Assembly: GCA_002401295.1 (NCBI GenBank)
Contig: NVSR01000007.1
Span: forward strand, 16,014-38,721
Length of the DNA: 22,708 nt
Source: SAR324 cluster bacterium
GTDB lineage: Bacteria; SAR324; XYD2-FULL-50-16
Reading direction: 5' to 3'
Below the pieces are notes generated by a model. The model made no database searches, was not told the DNA's origin, and worked only from the letters and a program-made list of their open reading frames with translations. Shown piece after piece: positions 6,941 to 13,966 of this stretch. The position numbers and the translations under genes were made by a program. Positions within the stretch are counted from its first letter, which is position 1; every line of letters begins with the position of its first letter.

Positions 6941-7457
6941 CATTTTGTTTTTGATCTCTTATGGTTTTATCCATTTTACGCTGCGAAGAGAAGAGGGCTT
7001 TGTCACACTCTTCAGCTAAACGGGTCACTCCTCTTAAAAAACCTTTTAATTCAAACGGCGCTAAGTAAATAGAAACCTTATCTTCTTTGTTTCCAAAGGT
7101 AATCGCGTACTGAGGTCCATAATCATTTGTATTAGCAAAGTTAAGATGAATCGTATTATCACTTCCTGCGAACCCAGCTTTTTTAGGTGAATGATATAAA
7201 CTATAATCAGTGTTTTGTGTATAGATTAATTCTTCCAGACCACTAACAAACCCCCAAAACTCATAATCGGTCATCTTAGCAGCGCCAACCTTGCAGTACC
7301 CATTTGCATCTTTTTTATGAAACTCAACATAGCAACGTATAGAAGGCTGCGATTTAGAGAAGTCAATAAAAGCATTGACCTTAATTTGATTAAGGTTTTG
7401 AAACACTTTAGTACCTACAAGACGTAATGCATCCATAGAGTTATTAGAAGTACTCAT
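6936..7457 (-). CDS. Hypothetical protein (173 aa)
   Basis: A 173-aa protein that I do not recognise. The pattern suggests a mixed alpha/beta domain: beta-rich through about 25-140 (alternating hydrophobic and polar residues), then an amphipathic helix with F-L-R-G-V-T-R-L at 139-146 and a basic C-terminal tail (R-K-M-D-K-T...). A nucleic-acid-binding fold of the coactivator or ssDNA-binding sort is possible from shape alone. The ATG begins two bases after the upstream stop; GAAAGAG serves as ribosome site. Confidence 0.7.
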   Translation of the reverse strand: MSTSNNSMDALRLVGTKVFQNLNQIKVNAFIDFSKSQPSIRCYVEFHKKDANGYCKVGAAKMTDYEFWGFVSGLEELIYTQNTDYSLYHSPKKAGFAGSDNTIHLNFANTNDYGPQYAITFGNKEDKVSIYLAPFELKGFLRGVTRLAEECDKALFSSQRKMDKTIRDQKQNA

Positions 7458-7459
7458 AA

Positions 7460-8314
7460 CTACTCTTTCTCTCTAAACCAGATGTTTCCATAGGCACGTT
7501 GCGCGGTCTGCATAAAACCTTCTTTCCAATTAGACTTATTGAGCCATACTTCCATATCAAAATATAAAAAGTTAGGAACACCATCTTTGTAGAGATGAAT
7601 GTTCTGCTTATAGCTTTGATCTTTATACCTGGCATCTAAACTAAGGTAAGGAAATGCATTATGGTACCCAAGTAAGACCACTTCAAACTTCTTACCTTTG
7701 TCTGCTTTGATTAATTCATAATACTCTTTGGCCTTGAGCATTTCATTAGCAAGTTCAGTACGTATCTCTTCTTCACGTTTGTGAATGTAGTCTGCATCAT
7801 ATTTTTTGAGCATCGCTTCATTTCTAAAATGCTCAATGGTTTCTTCAGTGCGTTTATTCTCAGTATTACACCATACAGAGTATTGCTCTTCTATGTAGTG
7901 TTCCATTTTCTCAGGGTCAGTTACAAACTGGGCCTTATGTACTAAATGGATTTTATAATGAATCGCGCACTGTTCCGGATTAATAAGTTTGAAGAGTTTT
8001 TTGAAAGGATATTTTTTATGCTCTTTTTTAACCTCAGTACTAACCTCTTTATCTTTTTTGTTAATAGTGCCATAGGTATCATCATAAAGTTTAGTAAGCT
8101 CTTTGAGTTTTAGCCACACGTCTTCATCAATAAGATAGAGATTAGTATCACTGGCCATATTAGCTTTACGTACTTCATCAATATCTTTAGGGTCAACGGT
8201 TTTGTTTGGATCATAAATATCTTTATCATATACAACACAATCAAGTGCATTAGTGATATCGCTTATTTGTCTTTGAATATCTAAGTAAACAATAGCGCGG
8301 TCAGTATTAACCAT
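7460..8314 (-). CDS. Hypothetical protein, first gene of minus-strand operon (284 aa)
   Basis: A highly charged 284-aa protein, Lys/Glu-rich with a probable long helical or coiled-coil stretch at about 145-200. The C-terminal part carries aromatic clusters (Y-L-Y-F-D-M-E-V-W type). There is no signal peptide or membrane segment and no recognised family. AAGGAA at 8323-8328 precedes the ATG. It opens the block of five tightly packed genes down to 5997 and is the closest gene to the strong promoter at 8467-8495, with a leader of about 145 nt. Confidence 0.72.
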   Translation of the reverse strand: MVNTDRAIVYLDIQRQISDITNALDCVVYDKDIYDPNKTVDPKDIDEVRKANMASDTNLYLIDEDVWLKLKELTKLYDDTYGTINKKDKEVSTEVKKEHKKYPFKKLFKLINPEQCAIHYKIHLVHKAQFVTDPEKMEHYIEEQYSVWCNTENKRTEETIEHFRNEAMLKKYDADYIHKREEEIRTELANEMLKAKEYYELIKADKGKKFEVVLLGYHNAFPYLSLDARYKDQSYKQNIHLYKDGVPNFLYFDMEVWLNKSNWKEGFMQTAQRAYGNIWFREKE

Positions 8315-8466
8315 AATGTAAATTCCTTATCTCGATGAGGAGCTGTTCACTGGTATAAACATATCCCTAGAAAAACAAAACGCTTCCTAGAGCAAGTATA
8401 GAGATAAGATATCTCCAATAACCTCAGCTTAAATGTCAAAACACTCATCTATAAATTAATAGCACA

Positions 8467-8495
8467 ATAGTAAGATAAAAACACATATATGTCAA
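8467..8495 (-). promoter_or_regulatory. Strong sigma-70-type promoter for the leftward operon
   Basis: On the minus strand TTGACA (plus 8490-8495) is followed after exactly 17 bp by TACTAT (8467-8472). Transcription would begin near 8459 and run leftward into the 284-aa gene. One 16-bp inverted-repeat copy (8506-8521) lies ten bases upstream of the -35 box, where an activator or UP element would sit. Confidence 0.75.
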
Positions 8496-8505
8496 GTTAC
8501 TATAA

Positions 8506-8521
8506 TATATAATCTAGCCAC
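8506..8521 (+). repeat. Left copy of 16-bp inverted repeat
   Basis: TATATAATCTAGCCAC at 8506-8521 is the exact reverse complement of GTGGCTAGATTATATA at 8772-8787. The match stops sharply on both sides. See the entry for the intervening block. Confidence 0.9.
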
Positions 8522-8771
8522 CCAACACAATCCGACCCCGCACACAACGCTCTTGTTAAAGAGCCTCTTCAATTGCCCAGACAAAAAGAAACCAGCCCCT
8601 CCCAGGGGCGGCAAAATTCCCAAAATTGTGAAAAATGGGAAAATTGAGGAGAGGGTGCTTAGGGAAGGGGACTTCGCGAAATGTGGTGAACAAAGTCAAG
8701 GCTGAGGTGAATTTGTGGGAAAGAATTTTATTGTTTGTGATGAGGTTGATGGGATGGGTATTGAATGATAA
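8522..8771. other. GC-richer, strand-skewed non-coding block between inverted repeats
   Basis: This 250-bp stretch differs from everything around it: it is visibly richer in G+C, C-rich on the left and G-rich on the right, with the switch near 8600. Two compact hairpins sit in the left half: GCTCTT-GTTA-AAGAGC and GCCCCT-CCC-AGGGGC. A 52-codon frame (8635-8793, plus strand) has no ribosome site and runs into the right repeat; I do not count it as a gene. With the two 16-bp repeats the block could be a MITE-like non-autonomous element, a replication or transfer origin, or a shared control region for the two divergent promoters. Together with the leaders at 8315-8505 and 8788-8861 it makes up the 547-bp gene-free gap. 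Confidence 0.6.
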
Positions 8772-8787
8772 GTGGCTAGATTATATA
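8772..8787 (-). repeat. Right copy of 16-bp inverted repeat
   Basis: GTGGCTAGATTATATA at 8772-8787 exactly complements 8506-8521. No clear target-site duplication is visible outside the pair (left flank CTATAA, right flank AAATAG). Confidence 0.9.
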
Positions 8788-8812
8788 AAATAGTATTTTA
8801 TGATGTATTGAT

Positions 8813-8841
8813 TTGACCATTCCTTATATATTAGATACTCT
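8813..8841 (+). promoter_or_regulatory. Probable promoter of the GNAT/GGCT/amidoligase cassette
   Basis: TTGACC at 8813-8818 with TACTCT at 8836-8841 (17-bp spacing), or GATACT at 8834-8839, gives a plausible sigma-70 promoter 20 bp before the GNAT-like gene. It is divergent from the promoter at 8467-8495 and, like it, is preceded by the GTGGCTAG repeat in the same relative orientation. Confidence 0.45.
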
Positions 8842-8861
8842 TCTGTTTTTAAAGGATTTTA

Positions 8862-9596
8862 TTGAGCACAACTATTAAAGATCAAACTGGACCTCAGTAC
8901 TTTATCAGCACTAATGATGAAAACTCGCAATTTATTTTTACTACGTACACCACTACAGAAAGCATCTACACAGACGAAGATATTTTGTTGTACTTCAAGT
9001 GTTGTGTTGTCATGAAACCTTTGTACTTAATCAGAAAAGGGCTGTATGTTGATAGGCTTACACATACAGAAGTCACTTGGGCTGTTAAGGGCTATCCTAA
9101 AAATGATAATGCTAATTTCGTGCATGATATTATCCTTTATGAAAAGATCCAATCTTTTGGTGTTGGCTCTCATATGATGCAGCACCTATTTAAAGCTATT
9201 AAGTCTTTGGATGTGTCTTGTAGTTTAAAAGGAAAATTATCTTCCGTTGATGCCGATACAAAAGACAAGTATATACGCAGAGAGAAGTTCTATAGAAGGC
9301 TTAATTTTGATATACATTATACACACGAAGATATCGGGGAAGGTTATTTCGATATACCATCTATAATGGATATTAATACTGAATACCATCATCCTTTTGT
9401 AAAAGAGGTTGACTGCCACCAGTACTTACTTGACTTTTATGATAAGTCTAGGGATATTGGGGTTCTTACTAATGCTTGTGAACATGAAGTGGCGTATCAT
9501 AAGAGGAATACACTTAAAAAACGCCCATCTTATTACTTAGCACTATTATTTTTTACTGTACTAGTTTTTCAGAACTTATTTTTACCATTTCTGTGA
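8862..9596 (+). CDS. GNAT-like acetyltransferase with C-terminal membrane anchor
   Basis: A 244-aa protein. Q-S-F-G-V-G-S-H at 97-104 fits the acetyl-CoA pyrophosphate loop (Q/R-x-x-G-x-G/A) of GNAT enzymes, followed by a helix to about 116. R-E-K-F-Y-R-R-L-N-F at 140-149 fits the conserved F-Y-x-x-x-G-F end of the fold. The last 20 residues (224-243) form one hydrophobic helix, which would tether the protein to the membrane by its tail, an uncommon feature for this fold. The TTG start is set by AAAGGA five bases upstream. It heads the cassette with the GGCT fusion and amidoligase, so it may acetylate or otherwise modify the same metabolite or peptide; this is inference. Confidence 0.72.
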   Translation: MSTTIKDQTGPQYFISTNDENSQFIFTTYTTTESIYTDEDILLYFKCCVVMKPLYLIRKGLYVDRLTHTEVTWAVKGYPKNDNANFVHDIILYEKIQSFGVGSHMMQHLFKAIKSLDVSCSLKGKLSSVDADTKDKYIRREKFYRRLNFDIHYTHEDIGEGYFDIPSIMDINTEYHHPFVKEVDCHQYLLDFYDKSRDIGVLTNACEHEVAYHKRNTLKKRPSYYLALLFFTVLVFQNLFLPFL

Positions 9597-9601
9597 AATT
9601 C

Positions 9602-9638
9602 AAAGATGACTGTATTATAGGACATACTATCTCTTAAG
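9602..9638 (+). repeat. 37-bp promoter-region repeat, copy A
   Basis: This stretch, starting AAAGATGA and containing TGTATTATAGGA and ATACTAT, is repeated at 20727-20763 with 33 of 37 positions identical; all four differences are C here versus T there. Both copies lie just upstream of plus-strand genes (35 bp before the GGCT start here). ATACTAT offers a -10-like element. A shared operator or promoter is the simplest reading. Confidence 0.7.
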
Positions 9639-9672
9639 CGTTACGATGATTTGTATATGTTATACTATCATT

Positions 9673-10293
9673 ATGAATATTACAACTCAGATAAAAAACA
9701 AAATTCGCACTTACCCTGTCAATAAGCCTTTCACCTTTATAGAGGTGCGTGGTAAAATAGATAGTAGTATTAATGCCAATAGCTTCAGACAAGCTATGCA
9801 TCGTCTACACAAGCAAGGCGTGATTACTATTAAAGACAGAGGAGAATTTGTTAAAGAGGAAAAGTTTAAAATCTATTTATTTGTTTATGGTTCATTAAAA
9901 AAGGGATTTAAAAACAACTACCTTCTTTCTGGCGCAAACTATATTAGTAAGGCATCGACTATCGGAAAGTTTGCTATGTTCGCTGAGACAGGTAAAGATT
10001 TCCCTTATATTATAAAAGATGAAAGAATAGGGAAGAAAATTGATGGTGAGCTTTATGAGATCACTCGAAAAGAAATTCTTCAAGACATCGATACTCTTGA
10101 AGGTGCCCCAACATATTTTGAGCAAAAGAATGTAATGATTAAAACCCGTTCTAAGACGTTCAGAGCTAAAACCTATGTCCTTACCAATGCCAAGGTGCCT
10201 TTGGAACAAAAACCTATGCAATCATGGAAAAGCAAAGTTATCAAAAATAATTTTGATTTTGATACATACTTCAATAAAATAGTAGCTAACTAA
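9673..10293 (+). CDS. Winged-helix domain fused to gamma-glutamylcyclotransferase (AIG2-like)
   Basis: I start this at the ATG at 9673 (206 aa); an in-frame ATG at 9646 would add nine poor residues. Residues 1-60 look like a winged-helix DNA-binding domain: a helix (I-K-N-K-I), F-T-F-I-E-V as strand plus helix, a recognition helix S-F-R-Q-A-M-H-R-L-H-K-Q-G-V at 37-50, then a wing I-T-I-K-D-R-G. Residues 67-190 are a GGCT/AIG2-like domain: V-Y-G-S-L-K-K-G at 71-78 (substrate loop), G-E-L-Y-E-I at 125-130, D-T-L-E-G at 140-144 and a following Y-F-E. This family releases 5-oxoproline from gamma-glutamyl amides or isopeptides. No ribosome site is visible; TATACT at 9661-9666 would give a nearly leaderless mRNA. 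The amidoligase gene begins two bases after its stop. Confidence 0.85.
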   Translation: MNITTQIKNKIRTYPVNKPFTFIEVRGKIDSSINANSFRQAMHRLHKQGVITIKDRGEFVKEEKFKIYLFVYGSLKKGFKNNYLLSGANYISKASTIGKFAMFAETGKDFPYIIKDERIGKKIDGELYEITRKEILQDIDTLEGAPTYFEQKNVMIKTRSKTFRAKTYVLTNAKVPLEQKPMQSWKSKVIKNNFDFDTYFNKIVAN

Positions 10294-10295
10294 GT

Positions 10296-11102
10296 TTGGA
10301 AATCACTAAAAGAATTCCGAAGCCAGCTAACGTTAAACCAGCTGCAATTAGCACCTACAACGATAAGTTTAGATTTGGCTGCGAGTTTGAGTTTTATTTT
10401 CATAACAGCTCCACAGAGGCTCTTATAGATGATCTTCTTTCTATTTCAGGAGCAGACTTACTAATTAATCTTAAAAAAGTTCCTGATGATGAAGACAAGA
10501 ACCACTGTTTGTGTCTTAAGTATGACAGTTCATTAGGTGGCGCCGGTGTTGAAGTTTCAGTCCCTATCTGCTCTTATGATGTTCTTTCTCACTATATTGG
10601 TTATATCTCTTACTTTATTGACAAGCATGAAGCCACTACGAATGAAGACACTGGGTTTCATATTCATATCTCTCTTGATGATGAAGATGCGGAAGTAGAT
10701 TTCTATGCCTTTATGCTTCTTTGCGATGAAGCTTCGCTTATGGATAACTGGGGTGACAGAAATAGATACAGCCTCAACCCTATGGAGATATTAAATAATC
10801 TTCCTCAAGAAGAAGCTGAAGAACTAAAAAATAGGAAAGGGCGCATTTGGCGTATTGAAAGGAGAGGCAAAGCCCACGTTGAGATAAGAACAATCGGTGG
10901 TCTATTTTATCATAAGAAGATACCTCAGATATACAAAGAAATTGAAGAATTTAAAACAATATTTGAACGTTGCACAAACTCAATGAAAGATGATAAAAAA
11001 TACGTTGAGCTACTTATAGAACACAAAAAAATTATTAATAGTGTAGACGAAGATAAAAGATCTCGATACTTTGAGTTTATTTCTTCAATAACACCACTGT
11101 AG
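10296..11102 (+). CDS. Amidoligase (COOH-NH2 ligase, glutamine-synthetase-like fold)
   Basis: A 268-aa protein carrying the signature blocks of the putative amidoligase family (PF12224 type): F-G-C-E-F-E-F at 27-33 with Glu30 and Glu32, Y-D-S-S...G-V-E-V-S-V-P at 76-90, T-G-F-H-I-H-I-S-L at 119-127 with His122 and His124, and H-V-E-I-R-T at 194-199 with Glu196 and Arg198. These residues bind metal and ATP in the glutamine-synthetase-like fold; the enzymes are predicted to join an amine to a carboxylate, making amides or peptide tags. Established comparative work links amidoligases with GGCT-like and GNAT-like genes, exactly as seen here. The TTG start, two bases after the GGCT stop, lacks a clear ribosome site, so translational coupling is likely. 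The substrate is unknown. Confidence 0.88.
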   Translation: MEITKRIPKPANVKPAAISTYNDKFRFGCEFEFYFHNSSTEALIDDLLSISGADLLINLKKVPDDEDKNHCLCLKYDSSLGGAGVEVSVPICSYDVLSHYIGYISYFIDKHEATTNEDTGFHIHISLDDEDAEVDFYAFMLLCDEASLMDNWGDRNRYSLNPMEILNNLPQEEAEELKNRKGRIWRIERRGKAHVEIRTIGGLFYHKKIPQIYKEIEEFKTIFERCTNSMKDDKKYVELLIEHKKIINSVDEDKRSRYFEFISSITPL

Positions 11103-11188
11103 TAATTAACTCGTATCAGTTCCCATAAACTATACTACTTTTCCATAAATTCCGCAAAAATATAAATTCTATTTATAGGTTATTTAAT

Positions 11189-12316
11189 CTACGGTAAGCG
11201 ATTCACCGTATACTGAAGTTTTGCGACTTCATAGACCTTATTTACATCATCTTTCACGTATACAAAATGCCCTGGATTAAATATAAGAATATTTTTACCA
11301 CTACCGACTGAGCTAGTAAACTGGATTCCATCAAAGCCTTGTTTTCTAAAGATATCTGCAAAGAACTGCGTGATGATGTATTGCTCACGTTCATCTTTTG
11401 TAATAGGGTGGCTAAAGAGTTGATCTATGTGGTTTAGTGAAGTGAACGTCCCTAAAGACTCTTCTGTCACACATAGGTCTAAAAAGGCTTTATCAAAATT
11501 TACTATCCTCAAATCTTGTGTACTTTTAAAGGTACCTATAGAAACCTTATGCCCTGGATCAGGTCTAACTTCATTTATAGCAGTATCTACATTAGTGGCC
11601 ATATATAGAAAAGATACTCCTGGACGATTTAAGCGGCCACCTGAAACAAGTTTTGTGTCCGGTGCACCTATTGTTTCATTTGTATAAGGAAAATAGTTTA
11701 TCATGGGTAGTATAAATCCTTCAGTACTTGTCCTGTTATGATAGCCTATACGTGCGCGGTAAAATTGTGAACCTGCAGCGAGGTTTTGTTCATAATACTG
11801 CATGAATGGAAGAATGTGTGCATTAACCTTCTCTTCATAAAGAAAATAATTATATTTAAGTAGGTCATTTTCAAGGGCTTGCAAGAAGTGGTTTTTGCTT
11901 TCTTTAATACTATAAAAATAACATCCACGAGTACCCTCATTATCATGTCCATAATACAAGTCAACATTATTTCCATTTTCCATATAATTATTTCCAAGAA
12001 AACATATAAGGACATCCAGAGCCTCTTCAAAGTCTTCAGTTGGTGAAACCTCTAAAAGTTCGTTTTCAACTTCTAATAAGACATTTAGATGTTCCCCACC
12101 CCAATGACGGTTATATAGTTCTTCACTATAGTGATATCTAATTAAGGCAGTTATCAAATTTATCAACTCATCATTATCATCAATATTTTTACACCTTTCA
12201 TGGACTTTATCACAAAAACTACACTTGTTTTTTTCTATTTTCGTGGTAGTGTAATAAAGTTTAAGGCGGTTATCCTTAACACATTCTTGGCATAAATATA
12301 ATGGATTGGTACTCAC
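11189..12316 (-). CDS. RES-domain protein with N-terminal zinc-binding/HEPN-like region
   Basis: A 375-aa protein. Residues about 183-355 are a RES domain: F-Y-R-A-R at 185-189, S-G-G-R-L-N-R-P-G-V at 225-234, A-I-N-E-V-R-P at 246-252 and S-V-G-S-G-K-N-I at 336-343, giving the Arg-Glu-Ser set the family is named for. Characterised RES toxins consume NAD+. The N-terminus has C9-x2-C12 and C32-x2-C35, a likely zinc ribbon, followed by an acidic helical region (45-165) like the HEPN/RES N-terminal domains seen in larger RES proteins. The GTG start has AAGGA six bases upstream. There is no Xre-like antitoxin next to it; the nearest gene is the divergent, broken PD-(D/E)XK gene. It may be a defence effector rather than a classic toxin-antitoxin toxin. 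Confidence 0.88.
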   Translation of the reverse strand: MSTNPLYLCQECVKDNRLKLYYTTTKIEKNKCSFCDKVHERCKNIDDNDELINLITALIRYHYSEELYNRHWGGEHLNVLLEVENELLEVSPTEDFEEALDVLICFLGNNYMENGNNVDLYYGHDNEGTRGCYFYSIKESKNHFLQALENDLLKYNYFLYEEKVNAHILPFMQYYEQNLAAGSQFYRARIGYHNRTSTEGFILPMINYFPYTNETIGAPDTKLVSGGRLNRPGVSFLYMATNVDTAINEVRPDPGHKVSIGTFKSTQDLRIVNFDKAFLDLCVTEESLGTFTSLNHIDQLFSHPITKDEREQYIITQFFADIFRKQGFDGIQFTSSVGSGKNILIFNPGHFVYVKDDVNKVYEVAKLQYTVNRLP

Positions 12317-12373
12317 AATAGTTCCTTACCTCGTATAATTAGTTTTACTGAATTTTACCGAATCTCTTTGCAG

Positions 12374-12379
12374 TATAAT
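12374..12379 (+). promoter_or_regulatory. -10 box giving a probable leaderless mRNA
   Basis: A perfect TATAAT ends six bases before the ATG at 12385, so transcription would start at or next to the start codon. This agrees with the absence of any ribosome site before this gene. The -35 region is weak (AATTTT at 17 bp). Confidence 0.5.
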
Positions 12380-12384
12380 ATGAA

Positions 12385-13677
12385 ATGAATTTTTTAGATC
12401 AAGTACTTACTTCTCCGACCTCAACGGCAAACTGTTTAAAATGGATTATAGAGCATGTTAAACAGCTTAACTTGGACAACGCAATACATACTCTTCAACG
12501 TATTGAAAACAAACGTAGCAAGACTACAGATATGATAAATATCTTTCCCCAGGAAGATACAGATTTCAATGCAATGGAATCTGTATACTTTGGAAATTAT
12601 ATGATAGAAAAAGTTATTATTTACGCTCAAGGAAGTAAAACAATACACCTAAATGGTCTTTTTGATAAAAACAAACAGATAAGGGTGGGGGCCTTATATA
12701 ATCATTTTTCAGATGTTTTTAAAATGCCGGCACGAAGTGAACTAGAGCTATTGCCTACTTTAATGATTCCAATATTTGCAGAACAAATGGCTTTGCAACA
12801 AGGACCAGTACAAAACATTCAACGTTTTTATCATATTTTTGCAACAAACAAGGATATTAATGCTGCTTATAAAAATAAATTTGGAATGAAACTCACTAGT
12901 ATTGTTTTGATGTATATGGGAGTTTTCGCGTATGTCTATTATAAGAAGAATCCCAAGGCGAAGGATATCACCTATAACTTCACTCCTAAAGAGCTTATTC
13001 AATACTTTAGCACAATACCAGGCTTAACTCGTAATGACATCACCTTGTTTTTAGAAATGGTGTCATGTACACGTGAACGTTATAAAAAAGAGTACTTCTC
13101 TTTTAGATCAAAGAAGGATGGGTCTGCTTATGCTTATGCAGCGCAAGAAAGTTTTGATCGTTCTTTACCGCGCATCAGCTATCGTTTTCCTTTTTTAAAT
13201 AATGAAGATGGTACCTATAGTTTAATTTCCCTTGTATCTCTTAATGAGTCTATGAAAATGGAACGTGTATACAGATTGTTAACTGAAGTTTCCAAGAGCT
13301 TTAAAGGTAGTTATATGGGCCCTGCAATTGAAAAGTATGCACGTGCACTTGTTAATACTTATTCGAAAGGTATCCCTCATCTCAATCCAAAAGATGGTGG
13401 TGATGAGCAATATGGTTCTAGGGCGAATAGGAAGCATCAACCGGATGCAATATTAGAAACTGATGAGTATATTTTGTTGATTGAATGTAAAGCAAATGCA
13501 TTTAATTTAGATTTGTATAAACATCTAAGTAAAAAAGACATTAAGAAGTTTGTTGATGGGGTAGGGACTTCATTAAAGAATATAAATGAGTACTTGTCTT
13601 TTCACAGTGACCGATTAAAAAGTAAAACGGTCCTATCTGTTTTGGTATATTACGAAGGGCATGCTCACATGTATTAA
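12385..13677 (+). CDS. PD-(D/E)XK nuclease-like protein, cut short by an in-frame stop
   Basis: A 430-codon frame ending in TAA at 13675-13677. Near the end it has P-D-A-I-L at 353-357 and, 13 residues after Asp354, I-E-C-K-A with Glu367 and Lys369: the D...ExK pattern of restriction-endonuclease-like folds. The core continues to V-L-V-Y-Y-E-G-H, then stops. The next codon is ATG and the same frame goes on for 85 codons with sensible protein sequence, so the natural protein was probably about 516 residues and this is a nonsense-interrupted gene, or one read through or restarted. The N-terminal 350 residues are unrecognised and mostly helical. It is divergent from the RES gene with a 68-bp shared spacer. 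Confidence 0.75.
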   Translation: MNFLDQVLTSPTSTANCLKWIIEHVKQLNLDNAIHTLQRIENKRSKTTDMINIFPQEDTDFNAMESVYFGNYMIEKVIIYAQGSKTIHLNGLFDKNKQIRVGALYNHFSDVFKMPARSELELLPTLMIPIFAEQMALQQGPVQNIQRFYHIFATNKDINAAYKNKFGMKLTSIVLMYMGVFAYVYYKKNPKAKDITYNFTPKELIQYFSTIPGLTRNDITLFLEMVSCTRERYKKEYFSFRSKKDGSAYAYAAQESFDRSLPRISYRFPFLNNEDGTYSLISLVSLNESMKMERVYRLLTEVSKSFKGSYMGPAIEKYARALVNTYSKGIPHLNPKDGGDEQYGSRANRKHQPDAILETDEYILLIECKANAFNLDLYKHLSKKDIKKFVDGVGTSLKNINEYLSFHSDRLKSKTVLSVLVYYEGHAHMY

Positions 13678-13935
13678 ATGCTTGCTTATGAGGCTAAAAA
13701 AGTTCATCCCAACATGGACGTTCTGTTTCTAGACTTTAATGGATTAGAGCTCTTATTAGGAGGTCATAATCAATCTTTAGTTGATATAGTTAAAGATTAT
13801 AAATTTGAAAAAGAGACTGGTTCTACTAATTTTGAACTGTTTATGAGCCAGAAAGGGTTTGCAGGTTTGAAAAAGGGACTTAAAGATGTTGTTTTTAAAT
13901 CTCTTGGTGAAGAGCATGGGTTCCCACTACTTTAG
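13678..13935 (+). CDS. C-terminal piece of the interrupted PD-(D/E)XK protein
   Basis: An 85-codon frame directly following, and in phase with, the TAA at 13675-13677. It opens M-L-A-Y-E-A-K-K, then has a strand-like stretch D-V-L-F-L-D-F-N-G-L-E-L-L-L, consistent with the last strands and helices of a nuclease fold. No ribosome site precedes its ATG, so independent translation would need termination-reinitiation. I read it as the separated C-terminus rather than a gene of its own. Confidence 0.6.
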   Translation: MLAYEAKKVHPNMDVLFLDFNGLELLLGGHNQSLVDIVKDYKFEKETGSTNFELFMSQKGFAGLKKGLKDVVFKSLGEEHGFPLL

Positions 13936-13966
13936 ACTTCATTGTTAATATTAATTAGAGTGCTGA

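Noticed and set aside
8635..8793. 52-codon plus-strand ORF inside the inverted-repeat block
   Set aside because: No ribosome site, very G-rich composition that lowers the chance of stop codons, and it crosses the right repeat. Left as a possibility only.
8315..8861. CRISPR array or tRNA in the gene-free gap
   Set aside because: Only one inverted pair is repeated, with no regularly spaced direct repeats, and no cloverleaf can be drawn.
9646..9672. Upstream ATG for the GGCT fusion
   Set aside because: It adds nine residues rich in Ile/Cys with no ribosome site and would overlap the TATACT -10 element; the ATG at 9673 gives a normal domain start.
11427..11687. 86-codon frame opposite the RES gene
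   Set aside because: Shadow frame; the RES motifs lie on the other strand.
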